Of a stretch of DNA of 64,000 nt, positions 8,743 through 17,203 are shown piece by piece. Source of the DNA: Caballeronia mineralivorans PML1(12) (GTDB lineage: Bacteria; Pseudomonadota; Gammaproteobacteria; Burkholderiales; Burkholderiaceae); the NCBI RefSeq assembly GCF_001028175.1, contig NZ_AEJF01000088.1, positions 1 through 64,000 on the forward strand, written 5' to 3'. How positions within the stretch are numbered: position 1 is the stretch's first letter; each line of letters opens with the position of its first letter. Position numbers and translations under genes: made by a program. The notes beneath the pieces were generated by a model. The model was not told the DNA's origin, searched no databases, and was given only the letters and a program-made list of their open reading frames with translations.

Positions 8743-9456
8743 TCAAACCAGTTCGATTCTAACGCGACGGTTGCGGCGCCCTTTATTCTCGACCTTGGTG
8801 ATGCGAAGCGGCCGCGATTGCGCTGTGTTGCTCAGATGACTACCCCCGCACGCCTGCCGATCAAGTCCGTCGATGTCAACAATGCGCACCGTACCATCCG
8901 ACGTTGGCGGTGGTGCCACCGACAGGCTGCGGATCAAACCGGGCTCCGCTTTCGCCTGCGCCGAGCTAACGTAATAAGCGCGAACGTCCAGGGCCTGATG
9001 GATCACATCGTTAAGCGGTGCTTCAAGCGCTCGGAGTGCGTCATTGTCGGCATCGGGCAGATCGAAATCCATGCGGGCCAAACCATCGCCGTTGATCTGT
9101 ACACCCGTCACCAGTGCCCCGGCAAAGCGCTGATAAACGAGCGCATTCAGAATGTGGGTACCTGTATGTAACTGCGAGACGGTCGAGCGCCAATCGCGAT
9201 CGATCGCGACCTGAACTTCGCCATCGAGTTCGAGCGCCGCGTCGAGCAAGTGCCAATGCCGGCCCGCTTCGACGGAAATGCCTGTGATCCGCGCAATGCC
9301 ACCTGCGTGACTAAGCGTCCCCACGTCGGACACCTGGCCGCCACCGCCGGGATGCAATGCCGAGCGGGCCAACACGACCGCGCCAGGCCTGGCGTCAATC
9401 ACGAAAGTCTCGAATTCGAGCAGATCCGGATGCTCGTGGCACAGGTAGTGGGACAT
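8743..9456 (-). CDS. AlaX-type alanyl-tRNA editing protein
   Basis: The protein (237 residues) corresponds to a free-standing form of the editing domain of alanyl-tRNA synthetase, which removes Ser or Gly wrongly attached to tRNA-Ala. The zinc-site motifs are present: HTGTH (His97, His101) and CGGSH (Cys203, His207). The N-terminal LHPGGGGQVSDVG segment (residues 34-46) is the conserved glycine-rich motif of AlaX and AlaRS. Length fits AlaX-M-type proteins. It appears to form a unit with the AraC regulator downstream. Some AlaX-like proteins of this size may have other deacylase roles, so the tRNA specificity is inferred. Confidence 0.85.
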   Translation of the reverse strand: MSHYLCHEHPDLLEFETFVIDARPGAVVLARSALHPGGGGQVSDVGTLSHAGGIARITGISVEAGRHWHLLDAALELDGEVQVAIDRDWRSTVSQLHTGTHILNALVYQRFAGALVTGVQINGDGLARMDFDLPDADNDALRALEAPLNDVIHQALDVRAYYVSSAQAKAEPGLIRSLSVAPPPTSDGTVRIVDIDGLDRQACGGSHLSNTAQSRPLRITKVENKGRRNRRVRIELV

Positions 9457-9571
9457 CGCGCGACTCTCTTGAATTCCGTTCGGTGGAATCTCAGTGTAAC
9501 GAGCCGGCTGTCGTCGCTCTTGGACAAAAGTGCGCTTTGGTTTTGACGGATCAGACCGCCTGGTTCCCCAA

Positions 9572-10561
9572 TCAAAGGTCCAGTACCAGCTCCTGGCTCA
9601 ATGCTCGCGATACACACGTCGTCAGGTATTCCTGCTTCTCGTCGTCACCGAGAATGCAGTCATTGTGTTCGACTTCACCCGATACATACCGCACCTTGCA
9701 CGTGCCGCACAATCCTGCGCGGCACGAGGTTTCTATCGCCACGCCAGCGTCTTCGAGCGCATCGGCAATGCTCCGGTCGCTCGACACCGGTATCTGCTGC
9801 CCGGTACTCGCAATCTTCACAATGAACTCACCCACAGCAGCCGCAACATTGTCGCTCGCGGCCCGTTCCGGCGCCTTGAAATGTTCGAAGTGAACGGTTC
9901 CGGGCGTCCAGTGTCCGGTCGCTGCGGCGCACGCTTTCATGAAGCCGCCCGGACCGCAGTAGTAGACATGCACACCGGGCGCGGTCTCGCTCAACAAGCG
10001 CTTTAAATCCAGTCCCTTCGATGGATCGCCGTTATCGAAATGAAATTGCAGCTTGCCGCTTGCGTGCATCGGCGCGAGCTCTGCCGCGAACGCCGTGCAG
10101 CTTTCGTCCTTCGCGCAGTAGTGCATTTCATAGCCGATACCCACTTCTTCAAGCCGGTGCGCCATCGCTTTCAACGGCGTCACGCCGATACCGCCCGCCA
10201 ACAGAATGACCTTCCTGGCATCGGCGGCGAGTTCGAAGTTGTTGCGCGGATGACTGATGCGCACCTTGTCCTGCACGTGCAATCTGTCGTGCAATGCTTT
10301 CGAGCCGCCTCGTCCCGCTTCATCACGCAATACCGCAATCACATAACGATGACGTTCGTTCGGCGAATTGCTCAACGAGTATTGACGGACGAAGCCGTCG
10401 TTCAAATGCACGTCTATATGCGCGCCCGCAGTGAAAGCGGGCAACAACTCGCCCGACGGATCGACGAACTCATACGAGTTGATACCTCTGCCTTCGAAAC
10501 GGATCTGGCGCACCATCAGTTCCAATGTGCGAAAGTCCGCCGGGTTGTCTGAACTTGCCAT
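9572..10561 (-). CDS. PDR/VanB-family oxygenase reductase (second copy type)
   Basis: This is a 329-residue flavodoxin-reductase/ferredoxin fusion with the order FMN domain (VRQYSLSNSP), NAD domain (GGIGVTP and YYCGPGGF), then a C-terminal [2Fe-2S] ferredoxin (CRAGLCGTC and a later TTC). The ATG at 10561 has AAGGA 7 bases upstream; a start at 10609 would add 16 unrelated residues. It lies 72 bases downstream of the large Rieske oxygenase on the same strand and most likely supplies it with electrons. It resembles the reductase at 1452-2405 in architecture but the two are clearly diverged. Confidence 0.85.
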   Translation of the reverse strand: MASSDNPADFRTLELMVRQIRFEGRGINSYEFVDPSGELLPAFTAGAHIDVHLNDGFVRQYSLSNSPNERHRYVIAVLRDEAGRGGSKALHDRLHVQDKVRISHPRNNFELAADARKVILLAGGIGVTPLKAMAHRLEEVGIGYEMHYCAKDESCTAFAAELAPMHASGKLQFHFDNGDPSKGLDLKRLLSETAPGVHVYYCGPGGFMKACAAATGHWTPGTVHFEHFKAPERAASDNVAAAVGEFIVKIASTGQQIPVSSDRSIADALEDAGVAIETSCRAGLCGTCKVRYVSGEVEHNDCILGDDEKQEYLTTCVSRALSQELVLDL

Positions 10562-10633
10562 TACTTTTCCTTGTACTCGTTCAAGGGAGGCGCGGGATTT
10601 ACGCGCCACCCTCGAACGCTTGCAAAAATCCGC

Positions 10634-12175
10634 TCAGCTCTTGATCGATGCCTCGAGCGCATCGAACTTTTCACGCACGAACGCGGCCCGCTCTTCGCCC
10701 TTCAGCGTCTCGCTTTCCGTCAGGATCGCGACAATGCGCTTGGTCACATTGCGGCGGTTCGCCACTTCCTGTTCGACGGTCTCGCCTTCCGGGATATCGA
10801 ACACATTGCCCGAGCAATAACTATTCGGCGCACCCGCGTTGGCCCGGAACCATTCAGCAAAGTTATCCGCTGACGCCGCCGGGTTCGTGCCGCGCACCGC
10901 ATCCCGCAGCATCTTGCGGAACATGAACAAACCGGCGTCGAACTTCGTCGGATTTTCAAGCGCATGGACCGCTATCGGCCGCTGGCTGATGATCGCTTCG
11001 TAATCGCCTGGCGCGTATTGAGCGTCCTTGTAGTTCTCGCGCTCGCGGTGGCTAGATGGAATGGGCGGCAAATCCTCCAGCTTGTATTTGCCGAAGCGCT
11101 CGGGACGGCGCATCGCAACCTGCCCTTCCAGGAAGTCGATCGACTCGTAGCCGACCAGCGATTTGTCGCAGATGCCACGCGTATCGATGCCCGGTCCCAT
11201 CACGCGCCAGCCGATCATCTTGCTGTTTTCATCGTCGACAGGAACGGTCCAGCGAATGATGTGGAAGCGGCTGAACAACTTCTTCTTCGAACCATCTTCG
11301 GACGTATAGGCGTGCAGGCTCAGATTGGGCAGGACCTGATGCTGGACACGCACAAAGAGCCTGTCGTTATCCACCCGGCGAGCGCCCGCGCAAGCAAGAC
11401 TGCGGCCCTGCTGCACCGGCACGAAATGCATGTCGGGCGCGACCTCCATGGACTTGGCGCCAACCTCGTCGAACGTCGTGCCCTGATACTTGCCGTTCAC
11501 CACGTTCTTGCCGGCGTGCAGCGCTGTCGGATGGTAGTTATCCGCGGCGTTGTCCTGGACTTGCAGCCAGTTGCAATGCTGGAAGTTGCTGTAGGCCACG
11601 AGTTCATCGCCTGGGGCGACCGTGAAGTCACCCTCCCACTCCGGGAACGGCGGCTCCTTGTCGGGCGGTCCCATGTAGGCAAACACCAGACCGTTGCGTT
11701 CGACGGCTTTGTACGCGCCCTGCTGGATCGAGCACGCGTATTTCTCGGCTTCCTTTTCTTCGCCGTTTGGAAAGGGCACGTGAAGACAGGTGCCGTCCAC
11801 GTCGAAGACCATGCCGTGATAGCAGCACTTGATGCCGTGCTCCTGGATCGCACCATATTCAAGCGATGCCCCGCGATGCACGCAATGCGCATGCAGCACG
11901 CCCACTCGGCCGCTGCCGTCGCGAAACGCGACCAGCTCTTCGCCGAGGATCTTCAGGTAGCGCGGGGTGTCGGTGAGTTCGATCGACATGCACACGGGAT
12001 GCCAGAACGCCCGCATGTATTCGCCCATCGGCGTGCCGGGCCCCGTTTCGGTCAGTTCCGGATCGTGGCCCGGAACCTTGTTCGTGTAATAGCCGCCAAA
12101 CGGCACCAGTTTCTTCGCAACCACGCCGCCACCGGCACTTTTCTGACCTTCTGCCTTCTCTGACTTGATAATCAT
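10634..12175 (-). CDS. Rieske aromatic ring-hydroxylating oxygenase, long alpha subunit
   Basis: This 513-residue oxygenase has a Rieske centre C98-V-H100 and C117-C-Y-H120 and a catalytic iron site DNAADNYHPTALH (208-220; His215 and His220). It is much longer than the VanA-like protein at 2402-3472 and belongs to the long single-component alpha subunits used with PDR reductases for phthalate-, phenoxybenzoate- or hydroxybenzoate-type acids. No beta subunit or separate ferredoxin is nearby, which fits that class. AGAGGA lies 5-6 bases before the start. It faces the GntR gene at 12391 across a 215-base divergent promoter region. The substrate cannot be fixed from sequence. Confidence 0.85.
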   Translation of the reverse strand: MIIKSEKAEGQKSAGGGVVAKKLVPFGGYYTNKVPGHDPELTETGPGTPMGEYMRAFWHPVCMSIELTDTPRYLKILGEELVAFRDGSGRVGVLHAHCVHRGASLEYGAIQEHGIKCCYHGMVFDVDGTCLHVPFPNGEEKEAEKYACSIQQGAYKAVERNGLVFAYMGPPDKEPPFPEWEGDFTVAPGDELVAYSNFQHCNWLQVQDNAADNYHPTALHAGKNVVNGKYQGTTFDEVGAKSMEVAPDMHFVPVQQGRSLACAGARRVDNDRLFVRVQHQVLPNLSLHAYTSEDGSKKKLFSRFHIIRWTVPVDDENSKMIGWRVMGPGIDTRGICDKSLVGYESIDFLEGQVAMRRPERFGKYKLEDLPPIPSSHRERENYKDAQYAPGDYEAIISQRPIAVHALENPTKFDAGLFMFRKMLRDAVRGTNPAASADNFAEWFRANAGAPNSYCSGNVFDIPEGETVEQEVANRRNVTKRIVAILTESETLKGEERAAFVREKFDALEASIKS

Positions 12176-12238
12176 GGGGATCCTCTGCTGGGTTTATCGC
12201 TATCGCCGAGTTCTCTTTACATTTTGAACTCAGAACTC

Positions 12239-12246
12239 TGTATACA
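12239..12246. promoter_or_regulatory. Candidate GntR (FCD) operator, TGTATACA
   Basis: A perfect 8-bp palindrome TGTATACA lies in the divergent region between the Rieske oxygenase and its GntR gene, 64 bases before the oxygenase start. It matches the core expected for FCD-type GntR repressors, and TGTATACC occurs in the other GntR promoter at 4383-4390. A GTATCCA half-site lies at 12367-12373, close to the GntR start. Confidence 0.5.
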
Positions 12247-12390
12247 AAGATACAAGTCAAAATACCGCACTGTCTCTACAGGTAAACGCTTGATACCCTC
12301 CGTTTCAAACCATCCGTCATTCAGTTTGACGCTGTCCCGGACCAACCTGTAACCTGTTGAACTCAGTATCCAAACTTATCGAGAGTCATC

Positions 12391-13083
12391 ATGGTCGCCA
12401 AACTTCTGAAACTTCAGGCACGTACCGACTACGTCGATGAAGTCTATAAAGTGCTGCTCGACGCCATCAGCGAAGGATCGCTCGCGCCTGGAACCCGCAT
12501 CACGCAGGAGGAAATTGCCGACCAGCTGGCGGTGTCCCGATCGCCCGTGTTGCAGGCGCTGCGCCTGCTCAAGAAAGACGGGCTCGTGCAAGACGCGCCG
12601 GGCCGCGGTCTTCTCGTCACCCCGCTCGACGCCACCTGGATCGCGCATCTCTACGAGATCCGCGGCGCGCTCGATTCCCTTGCCGCGAGCCTTGCCGCGC
12701 AACGCGGCGCGAAGCTCGATAAATCGCTGATTACGAAAGGCCGCCGCGCGTCGAAGGGCGACGACGTAAAAGCGATGATCGACGCCGACTGGGCTTTCCA
12801 TTCCGCCATCTACCTTGCATCGGGCAATCCGTTGATTGCGGAAACAGCGCATCTTCACTGGGTTCATCTGCGTCGCGTGATGGGCGCCGTGCTGCAATCG
12901 TCGGTTCAACGCAAATCCGTCTGGGACGAACACGCGGCGATTGCCGACGCCATCGCCGCGGGCGACGCGCCCCGCGCGGCGGAACTGACCGCTCTCCATA
13001 CCAGCCGCGCCCGAGAGAACCTGGTGCGACGGCTGGGTGAAGTACTCGGCGACGAACTCGAGAACGCTGCGCAAGTGCCTTAA
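12391..13083 (+). CDS. GntR-family regulator, FCD subgroup
   Basis: The 230-residue protein has an N-terminal winged helix (ITQEEIADQLAVSRSPVLQAL, residues about 37-57) and a C-terminal helical FCD domain with DWAFHSAIYLASGNPL and a late EHAAIADAIAAGD motif carrying the metal or ligand His residues. It is divergent from the long Rieske oxygenase and probably represses that operon until an aromatic acid or its product is present. Its stop overlaps by 4 bases with that of the convergent MFS carrier gene, so the two transcripts meet tail to tail. Confidence 0.85.
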   Translation: MVAKLLKLQARTDYVDEVYKVLLDAISEGSLAPGTRITQEEIADQLAVSRSPVLQALRLLKKDGLVQDAPGRGLLVTPLDATWIAHLYEIRGALDSLAASLAAQRGAKLDKSLITKGRRASKGDDVKAMIDADWAFHSAIYLASGNPLIAETAHLHWVHLRRVMGAVLQSSVQRKSVWDEHAAIADAIAAGDAPRAAELTALHTSRARENLVRRLGEVLGDELENAAQVP

Positions 13084-14441
13084 GCCCGCGTCTGCGCGCC
13101 GCCTTCGAGCACTTGTTCCCTATCCCTCGACGCTTCGCGCTTGCGGCTGTTCACGAGCTTTGCCGGCACAGTGAACACGAGCGCACTGCCAATGATCAGG
13201 CTTACCGCAAGCCCGAGCACGCCATTTCCTGTCGATCCCGTCGCGGTCTGGATCAGCCCGATCACATAGGGGCTGACAACGCCCGAGATGCTGCCCACCG
13301 AGTTGGCCACGGCCAGTCCAGCCGCCGCTGCCGCGCCGCCGAGAATGGCCGGCGGAAGCACCCAGAACTGCGAGATCGTCGTCATTACGCCCATCGTGCC
13401 AACGGTCAGCGCAACCAGTGCAACGGGTGTGGAATGCGCATAGGAGACGCTGAAGTACAGACCCACCGCGCCGATAATGCCCGGCAACGCCAAGTGCCAG
13501 CGGCGCTCGCCGCGAGCGTCCGAACTGTGGCTTACGAGCACCATCGTCACGGCGGCAGCAGCGTAGGGAATCGCGCTCAGCAAACCGATGTCCAGCGGAT
13601 CGGCCACGCCGCTTGCCTTGATCAGCGTGGGCAACCAGAAGCTCACGCCATACAGGCCCATCGTGAAGAAAAAATAGATCAGGCTGAGCAACAAGACCTT
13701 GGGATGCAGCAAACCGTCCTTCACCGAATGCAGCACGTGCGCCGAGCGCTCCTCGACCAGCGCGCCTTCGAGGAAGCTTCGTTGCGATGCGGAAAGCCAC
13801 TTGGCGTCGCTGACTTTGTCATCGAGATAGATCAGTGCGATGAGCCCGAGGATGGCTGTCGGAATGCCCTCAAGGACGAAGAGCCATTGCCACCCTGCAA
13901 GCCCATGCGCGCCGCCCATATGGTTCATGATCCAGCCCGACAGCGGACCGCCGACAACGCCGGACATGGGAATGCCGGTCATGAACAGTGCCGTCACCTT
14001 GCTGCGTCGCGACGACGGAAACCAATACGTGAGATAGAACAGAATGGCCGGGATGAAACCCGCTTCCGCCACGCCCAGCAGGAAACGCATGATGTAGAAA
14101 CTGGTCGGCGTAGTGACGAACATCATGCCCGCCGAGATGATGCCCCACGTAATCATGATCCGTGCGATCCAGCGCCTCGCGCCTACCTTTAACAAAAGCA
14201 GGTTGCTGGGCACTTCGAACAGCAGATAACCGACGAAGAACACGCCGGCGCCGGCGCCATAGACGGCATCGCTGAAATTGAGGTCCTTGAGCATTTGCAG
14301 CTTTGCAAACGCCACGTTGATGCGATCCAGATAGGCACACAAATAACAAAGGAACAGGAACGGCAATAGTCGCCACGTGATCTTGGAGAACGTGGACGCT
14401 TCGTCGCGTTTGCTGAATGCGGCCGGACTAGCGGGATTCAT
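13080..14441 (-). CDS. MFS carrier, anion:cation symporter type
   Basis: This 453-residue inner-membrane protein has about 12 hydrophobic segments in two halves separated by a hydrophilic loop (near residue 215). The first segment ends in YLDRINVAFA, the signature of the ACS family, which imports carboxylates such as phthalate, tartrate, 4-hydroxyphenylacetate or hexuronates. The ATG at 14441 has AGGAGA 7 bases upstream; an upstream in-frame start would add 32 polar residues. It follows the class II aldolase gene by 125 bases on the same strand. Together with the adjacent oxygenase operon it suggests import of an aromatic or hydroxy acid. Confidence 0.85.
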   Translation of the reverse strand: MNPASPAAFSKRDEASTFSKITWRLLPFLFLCYLCAYLDRINVAFAKLQMLKDLNFSDAVYGAGAGVFFVGYLLFEVPSNLLLLKVGARRWIARIMITWGIISAGMMFVTTPTSFYIMRFLLGVAEAGFIPAILFYLTYWFPSSRRSKVTALFMTGIPMSGVVGGPLSGWIMNHMGGAHGLAGWQWLFVLEGIPTAILGLIALIYLDDKVSDAKWLSASQRSFLEGALVEERSAHVLHSVKDGLLHPKVLLLSLIYFFFTMGLYGVSFWLPTLIKASGVADPLDIGLLSAIPYAAAAVTMVLVSHSSDARGERRWHLALPGIIGAVGLYFSVSYAHSTPVALVALTVGTMGVMTTISQFWVLPPAILGGAAAAAGLAVANSVGSISGVVSPYVIGLIQTATGSTGNGVLGLAVSLIIGSALVFTVPAKLVNSRKREASRDREQVLEGGAQTRA

Positions 14442-14566
14442 GTCTTGTCTCCTGGGGACGGATGAAAAGCGGGACGCCGGCCCTCTCTTGACGGTGGCTG
14501 TGTCGTCCCTGCTTAAAGCGCGATACGTGCTGAGCAAATAACGTTCAGCTCATGGAAGAGTAAGGA

Positions 14567-15418
14567 TCAATCGAACATGTCGGGCTGGCTGGCAACGAGG
14601 TCGTTCCAGATCGTCTGGAAATGCAGCCAGCCAATGTATTCGCTACCCACATGCTCGCGGCTATATCGCGCCCGTTCCGGCGTGACGAGCCTCGGCGTGA
14701 TGCCGGTTGCATCGATAAGTAATTGCTGCTGGCAGCAGCGTTCAAGCGCGATAAACCAGAACGCGGCCGACTCGATGCTGTGGCGGCTCGCGGTCAGCAA
14801 GCCGTGATTCTGGTGAATAGCCGCCTTCACACCCGTGAACGCATTCGCGACTTTATGGCCCGCCTTCACCTCGACCGCGACCTGTCCAGCTTCATCGCCG
14901 ATCACCACGTGGTCCTCGAAAAATGCTGCGGCATCTTGCGTAACCGGCTCGAGCTTTTTGCCAAGCGCCGCGAACGCCGTGCCATACACCGTATGCGCGT
15001 GGCACATCGCCACGATGTCCTGATGCATCTCATGGACCGCCGCATGCAACACGAAACCCGCTCGATTGATCGCGTGATTGCCCTCCACCACGCGGCCTTC
15101 GTGATCCGCGCAAATCAGGTTGGACACCTTCACTTGCGAGAAGTGAATGGCCATCGGATTGGTCCAGTACAGGCCTGGGTTTTCCGGATCGCGCACTGTC
15201 AGGTGACCGGCGAAGCCATAATCGAAGCCCTGTTGCGCGAACGCCCTGCATGCTCCGACCAGGCGCTCTTTCAAATGCTGCCGATGCGCTGCGTGACTCG
15301 TGAATGTCGGCAACTCCGGGAAGATCAGCCCTTCCTGTTCCGGTTGATAAATCGATACCTTGCCGTCCTTCACCAGCTTTTCCGTTGCACCGGGACGTGC
15401 TTCCATGACAGCCGCCAT
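14567..15418 (-). CDS. Class II aldolase/adducin-domain protein, possible decarboxylase
   Basis: The protein (283 residues from the ATG at 15418, with AGGAGA 7 bases upstream) has the zinc-ligand pattern of class II aldolases: CHAHTVYGT and later IHQNHGLLT. Members cleave aldol substrates such as fuculose phosphate, but some act on aromatic acids, for example 3,4-dihydroxyphthalate decarboxylases. Given the neighbouring Rieske oxygenase and the MFS acid carrier, a decarboxylase or aldolase step in breakdown of an aromatic or hydroxylated acid is plausible. It is first in a unit with the carrier and divergent from a LysR gene, with a perfect dyad between them. Confidence 0.75.
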   Translation of the reverse strand: MAAVMEARPGATEKLVKDGKVSIYQPEQEGLIFPELPTFTSHAAHRQHLKERLVGACRAFAQQGFDYGFAGHLTVRDPENPGLYWTNPMAIHFSQVKVSNLICADHEGRVVEGNHAINRAGFVLHAAVHEMHQDIVAMCHAHTVYGTAFAALGKKLEPVTQDAAAFFEDHVVIGDEAGQVAVEVKAGHKVANAFTGVKAAIHQNHGLLTASRHSIESAAFWFIALERCCQQQLLIDATGITPRLVTPERARYSREHVGSEYIGWLHFQTIWNDLVASQPDMFD

Positions 15419-15498
15419 TTGGCTTTCTCCTGTAGAACACATGGGATTGTTTTCAGGGCTTCATGGTCGTCTGCGGGACCCTGATTGACAAACGATGA

Positions 15499-15520
15499 CT
15501 GTTCATAGAAAGATGAACAG
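15499..15520. promoter_or_regulatory. Perfect inverted repeat in a divergent LysR promoter, likely operator
   Basis: CTGTTCAT and ATGAACAG form a perfect 8-bp inverted repeat with a 6-base spacer, halfway between the aldolase start (15418) and the LysR start (15567). Size and position fit a LysR-type recognition site. Its presence also argues against a LysR start at 15495. Confidence 0.6.
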
Positions 15521-15566
15521 GATTCATGCATCAGGCAAAAACATTCCAAACGGAGATGGCACGCGC

Positions 15567-16484
15567 ATGCGACGCATACCGAATTTCGTGCTGCTGCGCG
15601 CTTTCGAAGCGGCTGCACGACTGGAGAGCTTCACGCTGGCGGCGGAGGAATTGCATCTGTCGCAGTCGGCGATCAGTCATCAGGTCAAGGAACTGGAGAC
15701 CTATTTCGGCCTGCCTTTATTTCATCGGCGCAACCGGCGCGTCGAAACGACAGCCGAAGGCAGAAGGCTTTTTGACAGCCTCGGACGAGTATTCGACGTG
15801 ATCGAAGCGGCATGCAGCGAGGTCGCGCTGTCGCCTCAGGCCCAGGTGCTGGCCGTGCATTGCGCGCCGAGTCTTGCGGTGAAATGGCTCGGCCCGCGTC
15901 TGCCGAAATTCATGCAGGCGCATCCCGGCATCACGATCCGGCTTTCATCGGGCGCGGAACCGATCGACCTCACGCGCGTGCATGAAGTCGATATCGCCAT
16001 CTCTTACGGCATGGCGATCGAGCGTCCCGGCTTGCATGTGTATCCGCTCGGCGCGGAACGGATCGTGCCGATGTGTTCGCCCGGCATGTTGCGCACAGGT
16101 GTGCCGCTCGAACAGCAGATTGTCGACTTCACGCTGATCGATTCGCAACTCAGCAGGGTTACCTGGCGGGACTGGTTCACGCTGAATGGGTTGGAGTTTC
16201 CAAACAAGCCTCGCCCTTCGTTCGATCGCGGCGCGCTGGCGATATCGGCCGCAGTCGACGGCATGGGTATCGCACTCGAAACCACGCGTCTCGCCGAACG
16301 TGAATTTGCGCGCGGCGAACTGATCGAGTTCGGTGAAGGCCACTTCAAACCGTTCATGCGCGAGACGCACTTTTTGTCATATCGGACGAACGAGCGCAAC
16401 CTCGACAAGGTGAAGCTGTTCAGGCTCTGGCTCGCCGACACGGCGGGAATGACCGCGCAGTGGCAAGCCGATGCTGCGTTGTGA
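15567..16484 (+). CDS. LysR-family regulator, GcvA-like
   Basis: From the ATG at 15567 the protein has 305 residues. It begins MRRIPNFVLLRAFEAAARL, the usual GcvA-like opening, followed by the helix-turn-helix LAAEELHLSQSAISHQVK, and then the substrate-binding-protein-like effector domain. GGAG lies 11 bases upstream; an in-frame ATG at 15495 would place the operator dyad inside the gene. It is divergent from the aldolase and carrier genes and is the probable activator of that unit. The effector is unknown. Confidence 0.85.
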   Translation: MRRIPNFVLLRAFEAAARLESFTLAAEELHLSQSAISHQVKELETYFGLPLFHRRNRRVETTAEGRRLFDSLGRVFDVIEAACSEVALSPQAQVLAVHCAPSLAVKWLGPRLPKFMQAHPGITIRLSSGAEPIDLTRVHEVDIAISYGMAIERPGLHVYPLGAERIVPMCSPGMLRTGVPLEQQIVDFTLIDSQLSRVTWRDWFTLNGLEFPNKPRPSFDRGALAISAAVDGMGIALETTRLAEREFARGELIEFGEGHFKPFMRETHFLSYRTNERNLDKVKLFRLWLADTAGMTAQWQADAAL

Positions 16485-16499
16485 GGCTACGCTAACCCC

Positions 16500-17168
16500 C
16501 TACTCACTCGTGGAGTCGACGGGGATCTCGGCGCCTCGCCTGGGCCGGCGGACAACTCTCACCTTCCCGCTGTTTCCGCCTCCGCAGAAGAACTGATCGG
16601 CGCCATCGGACTCGAGCCCCGACACGCCCACGTCAGGCGGCATCTCGAGCCTCTCCAGGACCTCTCCTGTTTGAGGATCGATTCGTCTCAACTCGCTCTC
16701 TTCCGCCTCCCAGGTGCCGTGCCAGAGTTCCGAGTCGACCCAGGTAACCCCGGTGACGAAGCGGTTGGACTCAATAGTGCGAAGAATGGCCCCTGTCTGG
16801 GGATCGATCTGATGAATCTTCCGGTCCCGATACTGCCCCACCCAGAGCGTCCCTTCGGCCCACGCAAGCCCCGAGTCGCCGCCCCCGCCGGGCGCCGGAA
16901 TTGTGGCGAGCACATGACCGGTGTCCGGATCGATCTTCTGGATCCGGTCCTCGGCGATCTGAAACAGGTGCTGGCCGTCGAAAGCCGTTCCTGCATGCGC
17001 AGCGACATCAATCGAGCGCAGCGTCTTCCCGCTCGCCGGATCGAGGGCGTTCAGCTTGTCTCCGGCAGCAAACCAGACTTGCTGACCGTCATACGTGACG
17101 CCACCCACGCTATCGACCCCTGGAAAGGGCCCGTACTCACGGATGATTTCGGCCGCTGCTCGCTTCAT
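16500..17168 (-). CDS. Cytoplasmic beta-propeller-like protein of unknown function
   Basis: This 222-residue protein is built from at least four repeats of about 40-45 residues, each ending in a variant of IDPxTGxxLxxI: LDPASGKTLRSI, IDPDTGHVLATI, IDPQTGAILRTI and IDPQTGEVLERL. That pattern is typical of PQQ-like or glutamine-cyclotransferase-like beta-propellers. No signal peptide is visible. A strong AGGAGG site precedes the ATG. It lies 35 bases after the stop of... the regulator gene upstream on the same strand (17204-18424 ends just before it), so the two may be one transcript. It belongs to a block with DUF899 and DUF2182 genes. No catalytic activity can be assigned. Confidence 0.7.
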   Translation of the reverse strand: MKRAAAEIIREYGPFPGVDSVGGVTYDGQQVWFAAGDKLNALDPASGKTLRSIDVAAHAGTAFDGQHLFQIAEDRIQKIDPDTGHVLATIPAPGGGGDSGLAWAEGTLWVGQYRDRKIHQIDPQTGAILRTIESNRFVTGVTWVDSELWHGTWEAEESELRRIDPQTGEVLERLEMPPDVGVSGLESDGADQFFCGGGNSGKVRVVRRPRRGAEIPVDSTSE

Positions 17169-17203
17169 GCTTCCCTCCTGTTTACCCGGTAGTGGACTCC
17201 ATC

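Noticed and set aside
10964..12163. A 399-codon plus-strand frame opposite the long Rieske oxygenase
   Set aside because: The minus strand carries the intact Rieske and iron motifs; the plus frame is a shadow of GC-biased codons.
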